Shown: one piece after another, positions 46,966 to 54,115 of the stretch
Numbering within the stretch: position 1 is the stretch's first letter
Layout: every line of letters starts with the position of its first letter
From: Competibacter_A sp037045535
GTDB taxonomy: Bacteria > Pseudomonadota > Gammaproteobacteria > Competibacterales > Competibacteraceae
Assembly (NCBI GenBank): GCA_037045535.1
Contig: JBAOHI010000082.1
Span: 372,001 to 436,000, forward strand
Length of the DNA stretch: 64,000 nt
Direction: 5' to 3'
Translations under genes and position numbers: made by a program
Notes under the pieces: model-generated
Told to the model about the DNA's origin: nothing
Seen by the model: only the letters and a program-made list of their open reading frames with translations
Database searches by the model: none

Positions 46966-48012
46966 ATGCTGGAGCGTTTCGGCGTTCACGTCACGCCCCT
47001 GACCCGCCGTCGTTTCGCCCAGTTTCGCGCTAACCGACGTGGCTGGTGGTCGCTGTGGCTGTTTCTGCTGTTGTTTGGGCTGAGCTTGGGCGCTGAATTG
47101 ATCGCCAACGATCGGCCTCTGTTGATCCGTTACCAAGGCTCGCTCTATTTCCCGGTCTTTAGAGATTACGCCGAAACCGATTTCGGTGGGGTGTTTCCCA
47201 GCGAAGCGAATTATCGTGATCCCTTTCTGGCGCGACTCATCAACGAGCAGGGTTGGATGATTTGGCCGCCAATCCGCTTTCGCTACGACACTGTCAACTA
47301 CAACCTGCCGGTCCCGGCGCCAGCGCCGCCTTCCGCCGAAAACTGGCTGGGCACCGACGATCAGGGCCGTGATGTGCTGGCACGGTTGATTTATGGTCTA
47401 CGGATTTCGATCCTGTTCGGTTTGCTGCTGACCCTGAGTTCCTCAGTGATCGGAGTGGCGGCGGGGGCGGTGCAGGGTTATTTCGGTGGTCGGGTGGATT
47501 TGCTGTTCCAGCGTTTTTTGGAAATCTGGGGCGGGTTGCCGCAGCTGTTCATTCTGATCATCGTCTCCAGCGTGGTGACACCGGGTTTCTGGACACTGCT
47601 GCTCATCCTGATGCTGTTTGGCTGGACCTCATTGGTGGGGGTGGTGCGGGCCGAGTTTCTGCGTGCCCGCAATTTCGACTATGTTCGCGCTGCTCGCGCC
47701 TTGGGGATGAGCGATGGACGGATCATGTTCAAGCATGTCCTGCCGAACGCGATGGTGGCGACCCTGACTTTCATGCCGTTCATCCTGTCCGGTTCCATTG
47801 TTGCTTTGACCGCTCTGGATTTTCTAGGGCTCGGCCTGCCGCCGGGCTCGGCTTCCCTGGGCGATTTGTTGCGCCAGGGTAAGGACAATTTGCAAGCGCC
47901 GTGGCTGGGTATCGCCGGCTTCGCGGTGGTGGCGCTGACGCTCAGCCTGCTGGTATTCGTCGGCGAGGCTGTGCGAGATGCGTTCGATCCGAGAAAAAAT
48001 AGCACCGTCTGA
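46966..48012 (+). CDS. yejE: Peptide/microcin C-type ABC transporter permease YejE
   Basis: A 348-residue permease. The YejE hallmark is an early membrane helix after an Arg-rich start (TRRRFAQFRANRRGWWSLWL), a periplasmic region with FGGVFPSEANYRDPF and NWLGTDDQGRDVLARLIYG, then the EAA loop (EFLRARNFDYVRAARALGMS). It forms a heterodimer with YejB. The ATP-binding subunit YejF and the binding protein YejA are not encoded next to it. Confidence 0.93.
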   Translation: MLERFGVHVTPLTRRRFAQFRANRRGWWSLWLFLLLFGLSLGAELIANDRPLLIRYQGSLYFPVFRDYAETDFGGVFPSEANYRDPFLARLINEQGWMIWPPIRFRYDTVNYNLPVPAPAPPSAENWLGTDDQGRDVLARLIYGLRISILFGLLLTLSSSVIGVAAGAVQGYFGGRVDLLFQRFLEIWGGLPQLFILIIVSSVVTPGFWTLLLILMLFGWTSLVGVVRAEFLRARNFDYVRAARALGMSDGRIMFKHVLPNAMVATLTFMPFILSGSIVALTALDFLGLGLPPGSASLGDLLRQGKDNLQAPWLGIAGFAVVALTLSLLVFVGEAVRDAFDPRKNSTV

Positions 48013-48069
48013 AGTAAGGCAGTTTCTTGCTTGACTAAAAAGAGCTAATAGGCAGTGCTTTACAAAATT

Positions 48070-48088
48070 AATGAGAATAATTATCATT
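48070..48088. promoter_or_regulatory. Fur box upstream of the cupredoxin/FTR1 genes
   Basis: AATGAGAATAATTATCATT is a 19-bp near-palindrome closely matching the Fur consensus built on GATAAT hexamers. It lies about 33 bases before the cupredoxin ATG. Iron-loaded Fur would repress the downstream iron uptake genes. Confidence 0.7.
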
Positions 48089-48120
48089 CAATTGTCAATT
48101 GAATCGAGGTATTCTGATCC

Positions 48121-48462
48121 ATGAAATCCACCTTTACCACACTGGTAGCGATCGCATTACTGGGGGGGCTGAACGGCCAGTCTGCTCTTGCGCAAGAAAC
48201 CGGCACCTATACCTTGAGCATCAAGAATCATCAGTTCGAGCCAAGCGAATTGCAGGTGCCAGCCGGTCAAAAATTCAAGCTGATTGTGGATAATCAGGAC
48301 TCAACCCCAGAAGAGTTCGAGAGTCATGCGTTGAAGCTCGAAAAGGTGATTCCCGGCAAACGCCAAGCGACTTTAATCGTCGGGCCGCTACAGCCTGGCC
48401 GCTATGATTTCTTGGGTGAATTCCATGAAAAGACCGCCAAGGGGCGGCTGGTCGCTCAGTGA
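48121..48462 (+). CDS. Periplasmic cupredoxin-like protein of an FTR1 iron uptake system
   Basis: A 113-residue protein with a signal peptide (MKSTFTTLVAIALLGGLNG to SALAQE) and a cupredoxin_1 domain: YTLSIKNHQFEPSELQVPAG, EEFESHALKLEKVIPGK, YDFLGEFHEKTAKGRL. It resembles the EfeO/P19-type accessory domains that bind metal for FTR1 permeases, with candidate His and Glu ligands in the last two motifs. The FTR1 permease starts 18 bases later. A Fur box is upstream, supporting an iron role. Confidence 0.87.
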   Translation: MKSTFTTLVAIALLGGLNGQSALAQETGTYTLSIKNHQFEPSELQVPAGQKFKLIVDNQDSTPEEFESHALKLEKVIPGKRQATLIVGPLQPGRYDFLGEFHEKTAKGRLVAQ

Positions 48463-48480
48463 GCTTGGAGGGATCGCGAC

Positions 48481-49323
48481 ATGATCGGAACGCTGGTCAT
48501 CGTGTTTCGGGAGGTGCTGGAGGCGGCCTTGGTCATCAGCATCGTGATGGCGGCCACCCGTGGTGTTGCCGGGCGTAGTTGGTGGATCGGTGGCGGTGCC
48601 TTGGCTGGCTTGGTGGGTTCCGCCGTAGTGGCCGGTTTTGCGCAGGTGATCGCGGATGCCGCCGCCGGCATGGGGCAGGAGGTATTCAATGCCAGCGTAT
48701 TGTTCACGGCGGTGTTGATGCTGGGCTGGCATAACGTCTGGATGGGGCGGCACGGTCGGGAACTGGCGCTGCATATGAATGCGGTTGGCCGGCAGGTCAG
48801 CACCGGCGAATTGCCGTTGCTGGCGTTGGCGACGGTTGTGACCTTGGCAGTCCTTCGGGAAGGTTCGGAAGTCGTGCTGTTCCTATACGGCATTGCGGCC
48901 GGCGGTGATGCCGTTTGGCCGATGTTGATTGGTGGCCTGCTCGGTTTATCGGCTGGCGTCGTGGTTGGATCCGCTATGTACTTCGGTTTGCTGCGTGTTC
49001 CTACCCGGCATTTGTTCGCGGTGACCAGTTGGCTAATTTTATTGCTGGCTGCCGGTATGGCCGCTCAAGCCGCCGGTTTCCTGATTCAGGCTGACTGGCT
49101 GCCAGCCTGGCAGCAACCGTTATGGGATACGTCGTCGGTTCTGGCTGAACAAAGCCTGCTCGGGCAATTTTTGCACGTCCTGATTGGCTATAACGATCGG
49201 CCAGCCGGTATGCAGGTAGCGTTCTACCTAGCCACGCTATGTATCGTTGGCGGGCTTATGCGAGTTTTAGGCGGCGTTCCTGCGCCACGCCCTGCGCGCT
49301 CGGCGGCGGTTCAATCGGGTTAG
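48481..49323 (+). CDS. FTR1-family iron permease (EfeU-like)
   Basis: A 280-residue protein with about seven membrane helices. It has the two R-E-x2-E iron-translocation motifs: VFREVLEAALVI at the N-terminus and VLREGSEVVLFLYG near residue 120. It imports ferric iron at the inner membrane, probably with the upstream cupredoxin. The usual further partner, such as a DyP peroxidase or 4Fe-4S protein, is missing: the integron-like array begins about 200 bases after the stop. Confidence 0.92.
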   Translation: MIGTLVIVFREVLEAALVISIVMAATRGVAGRSWWIGGGALAGLVGSAVVAGFAQVIADAAAGMGQEVFNASVLFTAVLMLGWHNVWMGRHGRELALHMNAVGRQVSTGELPLLALATVVTLAVLREGSEVVLFLYGIAAGGDAVWPMLIGGLLGLSAGVVVGSAMYFGLLRVPTRHLFAVTSWLILLLAAGMAAQAAGFLIQADWLPAWQQPLWDTSSVLAEQSLLGQFLHVLIGYNDRPAGMQVAFYLATLCIVGGLMRVLGGVPAPRPARSAAVQSG

Positions 49324-49452
49324 ATAACCTCGGTTCCTTCAGCGTCCGCCGCGAGTGCGCCGAGGGGTTCGACGATCATATGCTACGGACGCGAGTACCA
49401 GATTTGGTTGGAATTGTGCGAGACAAGGATGTTATGCGGCAAATAAAAATGA

Positions 49453-49476
49453 TTAAAACCAAATAGTTGGTTTTAA
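49453..49476 (+). terminator. AT-rich perfect hairpin after the FTR1 gene
   Basis: TTAAAACCAA, loop ATAG, TTGGTTTTAA: a 10-bp perfect inverted repeat with T-rich flanks, about 130 bases after the FTR1 stop and 44 bases before the first structured unit. It is a weak terminator at best, and could also be part of the array boundary. Confidence 0.35.
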
Positions 49477-49519
49477 TAACGGCGAATTTTGTAGATAGAC
49501 GGAAACTGTATAATCACTT

Positions 49520-49675
49520 GTTGTCGCGGACGCTTCGCGCCCGCGACAACGGGGCGGCGGATAAGCATCCGCATGGTTGCTTGGCGCGAAGCGCCGCACA
49601 ACCACGCGGATCAAGCCGACTCCAGGCGAAAAAGCCTGCGGCTTTCTCGCCTTGCGCGGCTTATCCGCCGCCCCG
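49520..49675 (+). repeat. 155-bp structured unit, copy 1 (putative gene-less cassette)
   Basis: It starts with a 31-bp near-palindrome (GTTGTCGCGG...CCGCGACAAC), then a 16-bp outer stem GGGGCGGCGGATAAGC closing with GCTTATCCGCCGCCCC. Inside are two hairpins: one with ATCCGC, GGTTG, GGCGC arms and a GAA loop, one with GGCGA and AAAGCC arms. The CGACAAC at 49544-49550 is the complement of the unit's first seven bases, as R'' is to R'. It ends at the G of GTTGGGC (R' of the next cassette). No attC is evident on its left. Confidence 0.8.
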
Positions 49676-49700
49676 TTGGGCCTACTCATAAGGAACTCTC

Positions 49701-50377
49701 ATGCCAAGTAGCCTCTTAGCCACTCCGTATCCGCACAGCCGATGAATGGCGCAGGCTAGTTGAAGAGTTTTCTCCAGAGGCAATCGCGCACAAGCTTCTC
49801 CTTGCGCATATACCGTATGTTTTTCGGGATGAGCCGTTGAAATTCGCTCTGTTTCGAAAGACCATTGCCGATGCCTTTGACGTTGAACCATCTAGCGTAT
49901 TCATAGTGGGTAGCGCGATGGCGGGCCGCAGCCTTAAGGGGCCGGCAATCGACAAGGAATACTCGACTGATAGTGACTTTGACACGCTGATTATCTCGGA
50001 GTCTCTTTTCACCACCTACGTAATGAAGTCGCTAACCATGGGTGAAGGAAATCACTCTTCCGGACTTCTCTGGGAAGCAGCCCAAATCGCCAGAGATAAG
50101 CTCAGAGAACTCCAAGTACTCTCGGATGGCTAGTCTTTACACGCATGTAAAGGCATATGGCGTCCCGACAGCCTGCCAGTTGATGTCCCGGCTCGAATCG
50201 AGTTCTTCGAGAAGTTCGCTGACGTTTCGCTTAAGACCTTGGGGTTGCAACTCAGACGACACTGTCGCGAAAGTTAATGGTCGGATGGCCAGATCATTTG
50301 ATGATGCCGTGCGAGACCTTGGAGCGAGTATTGCGAGACTCAGAAAGGAGTTCAGAGGTGCAGAAGCTTCCGCCTGA
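49701..50377 (+). pseudogene. Cassette 1: decayed nucleotidyltransferase-like gene
   Basis: An ATG at 49701 opens MPSSLLATP and is then shifted into RIRTADEWRRLVEEFSPEAI...KFALFRKTIADAFDVEPSSV. The polymerase-beta-type nucleotidyltransferase motif is clear: FIVGSAMAGRSLKG...DSDFDTLIIS. The protein then changes frame near 50040 (to VKEITLPDFSGKQPKSPEI), again near 50155 (to RPDSLPVDVPARIEFFEKFA) and again near 50255 (to SDDTVAKVNGRMARSFDDAV), ending at 50377. At least four indels are needed to reconstruct one protein of about 225 residues, so it is a pseudogene. Its R' (GTTGGGC) pairs with the R'' GCCTAAC downstream, defining one cassette. Confidence 0.75.
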
Positions 50378-50419
50378 ACGCGATACCCCCCGCTCCAGAA
50401 ACTTCTGCGGCCAAGTCAG

Positions 50420-50485
50420 GCCTAACCCGGCAGTCGAGCGGATCTGCGCGAAAAGCCGCGCAGTCCGCTCACTTCTACGTTGTCG
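50420..50485 (+). other. attC site 1 (end of cassette 1)
   Basis: R'' GCCTAAC (50420-50426); L'' region AGTCGAGCGGA pairs with L' TCCGCTCACT except for one extra C in L'', the extrahelical base; inner stem CTGCGCG/CGCGCAG; R' GTTGTCG at 50479-50485, which is also the first base block of structured unit 2. Confidence 0.8.
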
Positions 50486-50633
50486 CGGACGCTTCGCGCC
50501 CGCGACAACGGGGCGGCGGATAAGCATCCGCATGGTTGCTTGGCGCGAAGCGCCGCACAACCACGCGGATCAAGCCGACATCGGCCGTCAAAGCCTTCGG
50601 CTTTTCCGTCCTCGCGGCTTATCCGCCGCCCCG
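50479..50633 (+). repeat. 155-bp structured unit, copy 2 (putative gene-less cassette)
   Basis: Same organisation as copy 1: 31-bp palindrome (50479-50509), outer 16-bp stem and two inner hairpins. The second inner hairpin differs slightly (GTCAAAGCCTTCGGCTTTTCCG). It begins exactly at the crossover of attC site 1 and ends at the G of GTTAGCC that opens cassette 2. Confidence 0.85.
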
Positions 50634-50728
50634 TTAGCCACCACTCATTACGGAGAAATACATGAGCCTAAGTACAACTTGTTTAAGGTTATTTACTTGC
50701 TTACTATTATTTTCATCTTCTTTATTAT

Positions 50729-51388
50729 CCTGAGAAAACCCCCGGCTCTGCCGGGGAGGACGGTAGCAGTTTGACATTTACGGGAGTCCATCAGGGAAAC
50801 TCTGTGTCGTGAGCCGCCAAGCACACGAAAGGAAGAATCCGCGATGGACGAGTTCGAAAGTCTTGAGCCACACGACATGGGAGTGCAAATATCACGTGGT
50901 CTTCATTCCGAAGTGTCGCCGCAAGACGCTGTATGGGCAGCTGAGGCAGCACCTGGGGGAAGTGTTTCGCAAGCTGGCCGCGCAGAAGGAGAGCCGGATC
51001 GAGGAAGGGCATCTGATGCTCGATCACGTGCACATGATGATTGTCGATTCCGCCGAAGTACGCGGTGTCGCAGGTGATCGGGTTCATCAAGGGCAAGAGC
51101 GCGATTCATCTGGCGCGGGTGTACGGGGAGCGCAAGCAGCAATTTCGTGGGGCAGCACTTCTGGGCGCGGGGGTACTTCGTCTCGACCGTCGGTCGGGAC
51201 GAGGCGGTGATCCGCGAGTACATCCAGTAACCAAGAGAAAGAGGATCGAGCGGCTGGATCAGCTAGACCTGTGGCGCTGAGGCGCCACCGTTTAGGTGGC
51301 CCAAGAACGTCAGGGCCGCGTTAGCGACCCCTGGCCTAGCCGCTTCGAGCGGCTCACAACACTAAAGCCCCCGGCTCTGCCGGGGGAT
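50729..51388 (+). mobile_element. IS200/IS605-family element inserted in cassette 2
   Basis: A ~660-bp element with the same subterminal hairpin at both ends (CCCCCGG-CTCTG-CCGGGG at 50739-50756 and about 51368-51386), as expected for single-strand-transposing IS200/IS605 elements. The left flank is TTATTAT. It carries one decayed tnpA-like gene. The exact ends are inferred from where the host frame breaks and resumes. There are no terminal inverted repeats of the DDE type. Confidence 0.75.
50844..51280 (+). pseudogene. tnpA: IS200-type Y1 transposase TnpA, multiply frameshifted
   Basis: The protein can be followed across frames: MDEFESL (start 50844), then SHTTWECKYHVVFIPKCRRK, LDHVHMMI (the HUH His pair of Y1 transposases), then SIPPKYAVSQVIGFIKGKSA, then QHFWARGYFVSTVGRDEAVI, and the final RLDQLDLWR ending at 51280. 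Each step needs a frame change, so the enzyme is inactive as written. The family is the REP-free IS200/IS605 TnpA of about 140 residues. The catalytic Tyr would be in the REYIQ segment. Confidence 0.8.
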
Positions 51389-52126
51389 ACTTACTGACCG
51401 CAGAAGAGGGTACTTTTAGCGAGGTCGTAAAGAGCGTAAAGGAGGTTTGCCAATATCCTTCGGATCAGGGAGCCCACTGGCAAGTTAAAATTCATGGCGA
51501 TGGTAAAGCGAAAGTAAAGCTTATTGGCTCTGCATCGGGAGAAGCGGAGTTTTCAAAAAGTGAATGGTCGGGCGTCCAGCAAGTTCTTAAGGAACATCAG
51601 AAAGATGACAGCAAGAATTACCGCGCTTGCGCTAGAGAGTTAACTCCTTTATTCCTGAAGAAATTCTCAAGTGATGGAGCCGGCCGAGGAAATGAGCCGA
51701 CACGAGATGAAATGCTAAGCGCATTACAAGCCAAGTTTGCTGCAATCAATCAACATTATAATGATCTGCTTACCAAATGCGAACAGCGTCAGTTTGAAAA
51801 CGATCCGATTCGCGCCATGCAATGCCTTCAGCTATATATTGTAAAGCCAAGCCAGGGGAGTCTTGCATTTAAGATTGAGGAATTTGAAAAAATAGGATGC
51901 GAACCTGCATCTGGGCAGCCGGGATTTATCTGCGACTACGTATTCGCGGCATCAGCAAATAGTCCTTTTATGAAAGGAGCGATTGGGGAAATCCTTGGTA
52001 GCGGTAACTTAGGGCAAGGCCGATTCGTTTCTCAAGATAATGGATGGCTGTTCTTGCCCGTAAACTCATCTGATTCTTAAATGCGTCCAGCAATGATATC
52101 AAGCCTTTTTTACTCCTAATTGTCAT

Positions 52127-52202
52127 GGCTAACAAAGCAAATCCAGCCGACGCCTTCAGTCGCTATCGCTCCTTACGGCTCGGCTGATTTGCGTCGTTGT
52201 CG
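52127..52202 (+). other. attC site 2 (end of cassette 2)
   Basis: R'' GGCTAAC (52127-52133) is the exact complement of the R' (GTTAGCC) that opens cassette 2. L'' GCAAATCCAGCCGA (52137-52150) pairs with L' TCGGCTGATTTGC (52180-52192) leaving one extra C in L'' (extrahelical base). R' GTTGTCG is at 52196-52202, shared with structured unit 3. Confidence 0.85.
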
Positions 52203-52353
52203 CGGACGCTTCGCGCCCGCGACAACGGGGCGGCGGATTACCAATCCGCATGGTTGCTTGGCGCTTCGCGCCGCACAACCACGCGGATCAAGCCGACTCC
52301 AGGCCGAAAAAGCCTGCGGCTTTCTCGCCCTTCGCGGCTTATCCGCCGCCCCG
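52196..52353 (+). repeat. 155-bp structured unit, copy 3 (putative gene-less cassette)
   Basis: Same palindrome (52196-52226) and hairpins; the left outer-stem arm has changed to GGCGGATTACCAATCC, reducing pairing with GGCTTATCCGCC. It begins at the crossover of attC site 2 and ends at the G of GTTAGGC opening cassette 3. Confidence 0.85.
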
Positions 52354-52397
52354 TTAGGCCGCAGAGAAGCAGCGCCGTTCCTAAAGGGGGAGAGCAC

Positions 52398-52884
52398 ATG
52401 AACATCGCCGAACTCCGAGAGTTGGCGCTGGATCTTCTAAGGCGCTCGGATCGCCTATCGCGGGAAATGAAGATCGACGCGTACTTGCTCGCCGAGCTTG
52501 AGGCTCGCTTCGGCACGGTGACTAGACAGCATCCGCTTCGCTTTGCATCATCCGAGCGAGACTCGAGGATCGACTTTCGCTTGGGCGGGAGCAATCCTGT
52601 TCTCCTGGAACTGGCCGTGCGACCAGCGGACGGTGCCTGTCAGCTATACGGCTCGCAGAACAAGCCGGAATTGTTCAAGCTGACAAGATGGCCGCAGACG
52701 CAAGTGAAACTTCGAGCGCTCTTGCTAATGGATTTCGCAACCAAGCCGCTTGAATCAGAGCGGCTTCGCAGTACGTATATCTCTGATAAATGCGGGCCGA
52801 GGGCGATTTGAGAGAAATCCCGTTCGAGTGGTGTATGTTCACGACAAGCTTCAATATCACTTCATTTGGCAGCCGTGGGCGTAG
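52398..52884 (+). pseudogene. Cassette 3: unknown protein, frameshifted near its C-terminus
   Basis: The ATG at 52398 follows a GGGGGAG ribosome site. The frame reads MNIAELRELALDLLRRSDRL, LAELEARFGTVTRQHPLRFA, RIDFRLGGSNPVLLELAVRP, KLTRWPQTQVKLRALLLMDF and as written stops at 52811. One extra G near 52795 explains this: in the other frame the protein continues GRGRFERNPVRVVYVHDKLQ then YHFIWQPWA and stops at 52884. I do not recognise a family. The ID...LELAV segment is weakly reminiscent of a PD-(D/E)XK core, which is only a suggestion. Its R' (GTTAGGC) matches the R'' of attC site 3. Confidence 0.6.
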
Positions 52885-52897
52885 CATTGCATCTGCG

Positions 52898-53009
52898 GCC
52901 TAACCATTCGCTCAACCGGACCCATTGCGGCGTGCGGCCAAAGGCCCGCCATTTCATTCTGGGCCTTTAGCCACATACCGCAACGGTCCGGTTAGCTCAA
53001 ACGTTGTCG
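52898..53009 (+). other. attC site 3 (end of cassette 3)
   Basis: R'' GCCTAAC (52898-52904). L'' GCTCAACCGGACC (52910-52922) pairs with L' GGTCCGGTTAGC (52985-52996), leaving one extra C unpaired. The variable stem is long (TTGCGG...CCGCAA, GGGCC arms). R' GTTGTCG is at 53003-53009, shared with structured unit 4. It resembles classical resistance-integron attC sites. Confidence 0.85.
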
Positions 53010-53158
53010 CGGACGCTTCGCGCCCGCGACAACGGGGCGGCGGATTAGCATCCGCATGGTTGCTTGGCGCTTCGCGCCGCACAACCACGCGGATCAAGCC
53101 GACTCCAGGCGAAAAAGCCTGCGGCTTTCTCGCCCTTCGCGGCTTATCCGCCGCCCCG
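53003..53158 (+). repeat. 155-bp structured unit, copy 4 (putative gene-less cassette)
   Basis: Same palindrome (53003-53033), outer stem GGGGCGGCGGATTAGC with GGCTTATCCGCCGCCCC, and two inner hairpins. It begins at the crossover of attC site 3 and ends at the G of GTTAGGC opening the higBA cassette. Confidence 0.85.
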
Positions 53159-53183
53159 TTAGGCCAGGATAGCCTACATTTTC

Positions 53184-53206
53184 GGTAGCATGGAATCCGT
53201 GCTACC
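53184..53206. promoter_or_regulatory. Inverted repeat operator upstream of higBA
   Basis: GGTAGCA (53184-53190) and TGCTACC (53200-53206), a perfect 7-bp inverted repeat 9 bases before the toxin ATG. HigA-type antitoxins usually autorepress from such sites. Confidence 0.55.
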
Positions 53207-53214
53207 ATGTTGCC

Positions 53215-53508
53215 ATGATTGAATCGTTCTATGATCAGGCGTCTGAGGACATCTTCAATGGCGTCAATTCGAAAGCTGCTAGAAAATCCTGTCCAGAAAA
53301 ACTCTGGAAAATCGCTACGCGGAAGCTCGATCAGCTCGATTCGGTGCAGTCACTCAAAGAACTGAAGGTTCCGCCCGGTAATCGCCTTGAGGCGCTTGCC
53401 GGAGATTGGAAGGGCCAGTACAGCATTCGCATTAACGAGCAGTACAGAATCTGCTTCATTTGGGGCGAATCCGGTCCGAGCAACGTCGAGGTTACCGATT
53501 ATCACTAA
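53215..53508 (+). CDS. higB: HigB-like type II toxin (RelE superfamily)
   Basis: A 97-residue protein with the HigB/RelE pattern: KLWKIATRKLDQLDSVQSLK, PPGNRLEALAGDWKGQYSIR, INEQYRICFIWGESGPSNVE. The basic and aromatic residues of the active surface (the Arg in YSIRINEQYRICF) are present. HigB cuts mRNA on the ribosome. It is followed by higA with an 11-base gap in the toxin-first order typical of higBA. It is the only intact toxin in the array, while its antitoxin gene is frameshifted. Confidence 0.88.
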   Translation: MIESFYDQASEDIFNGVNSKAARKSCPEKLWKIATRKLDQLDSVQSLKELKVPPGNRLEALAGDWKGQYSIRINEQYRICFIWGESGPSNVEVTDYH

Positions 53509-53519
53509 AGGTATCGAAT

Positions 53520-53835
53520 ATGGTTCGAATTCCAACGCATAGGGCGCCTACTCATCCCGGCGAAATGCTTAGGGAGGATCCTCGTGCCTATGAATATCAG
53601 TCAGCGCGATTTGGCCGATGCCATTCACGTTCCATATCAGCGAGTAAATGAACTCGTTAATCAAAAGCGTGGCATTACGCCAAGCACAGCGCTTCGGTTG
53701 GCAAAGTTTTTCGGGGTTTCCGCAGATTTTTGGTTGAACCTTCAGGTTCGGTGGGATCTTTTTCGAGCTCAAGCCGCTGAGGCGGAAGAGCTGGCCTTGA
53801 TTGAAGATTTTCATCATCCGCAGAAAATGGCCTGA
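53520..53835 (+). pseudogene. higA: HigA-like antitoxin (XRE family), frameshifted
   Basis: The ATG at 53520 opens MVRIPTHRAPTHPGEMLRED, the normal HigA N-terminus, but the frame breaks near 53580. The HTH (ISQRDLADAIHVPYQRVNEL, GITPSTALRLAKFFGVSADF, WLNLQVRWDLFRAQ) continues in another frame to 53835. A GGGAGG just before GTG/ATG codons at 53584/53590 could restart translation and give an ~82-residue antitoxin lacking about the first 20 residues. It is either a pseudogene or a re-initiated short HigA; a sequencing indel is the third option. Confidence 0.75.
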
Positions 53836-53963
53836 CAATGCGCTCAAGCCGTTCGTTTACGCTCACGCGGACGATTGGTACTCCGCGGCATTTGCGAGTG
53901 GCTTCGCCATTTTTCCGCAACTGCCGCTCCGCACCAGTCGCCGCTTAGAGTAGCGCGTAAGGC
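53830..53963 (+). other. Degenerate attC site after higBA
   Basis: R''-like GCCTGAC (53830-53836), L''-like GCGCTCAAGCCG, and on the right CCGCTTAGAG...GCGC with an R'-like GTAAGGC at 53957-53963. The order fits an attC, but box bases deviate from consensus. Confidence 0.5.
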
Positions 53964-53982
53964 AGATTAGAAAAGCGTACCC

Positions 53983-54079
53983 ACCTAACTGGCTGCTGAA
54001 CCGGAGACCGCACCATGATCGGTTATTGATGATGAAACGCTCATTAATGGCGTGGCCCTAGTGGGTAAAGACGTTAGGC
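53983..54079 (+). other. Possible attC remnant before hicBA
   Basis: ACCTAAC (53983-53989) and GTTAGGC (54073-54079) could be R'' and R'. The inner L boxes are not convincing. The 116 bases from 53958 to 54073 carry no gene, so this may be a short gene-less cassette. Confidence 0.35.
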
Positions 54080-54115
54080 AAGAAACTTTCATTTTTCAAA
54101 CAGAGGCTAAGAAAT

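Larger units (their letters stand above)
50661..52080 (+). pseudogene. Cassette 2: secreted protein gene split by an IS200-type element
   Basis: The ATG at 50661 (GGAG 7 bases upstream) encodes a signal peptide, MSLSTTCLRLFTCLLLLFSS, and is interrupted after about 50728 by the IS. Reading resumes about 51389 in a continuous open frame: LLTAEEGTFSEVVKSVKEV, HWQVKIHGDGKAKVKLIGSA, SKNYRACARELTPLFLKKF, CLQLYIVKPSQGSLAFKIEE, ending SQDNGWLFLPVNSSDS at 52080. Joined, it would be about 250 residues of an exported protein with no recognised family. The frame downstream of the IS is intact, so precise IS excision could restore the gene. Confidence 0.7.

Noticed and set aside
49522..49691. Open frames within the structured units starting TTG and reading SRTLRARDNGAAD
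   Set aside because: The same frame is open in all four units because the units are near-identical palindromic DNA; there is no ribosome site or coding signature.
49520..53158. Regularly recurring ~155-bp repeats considered as a CRISPR array
   Set aside because: Repeats are far too long, only four, spaced by 650-1560 bases containing genes, and bounded by attC sites; no cas genes are present.
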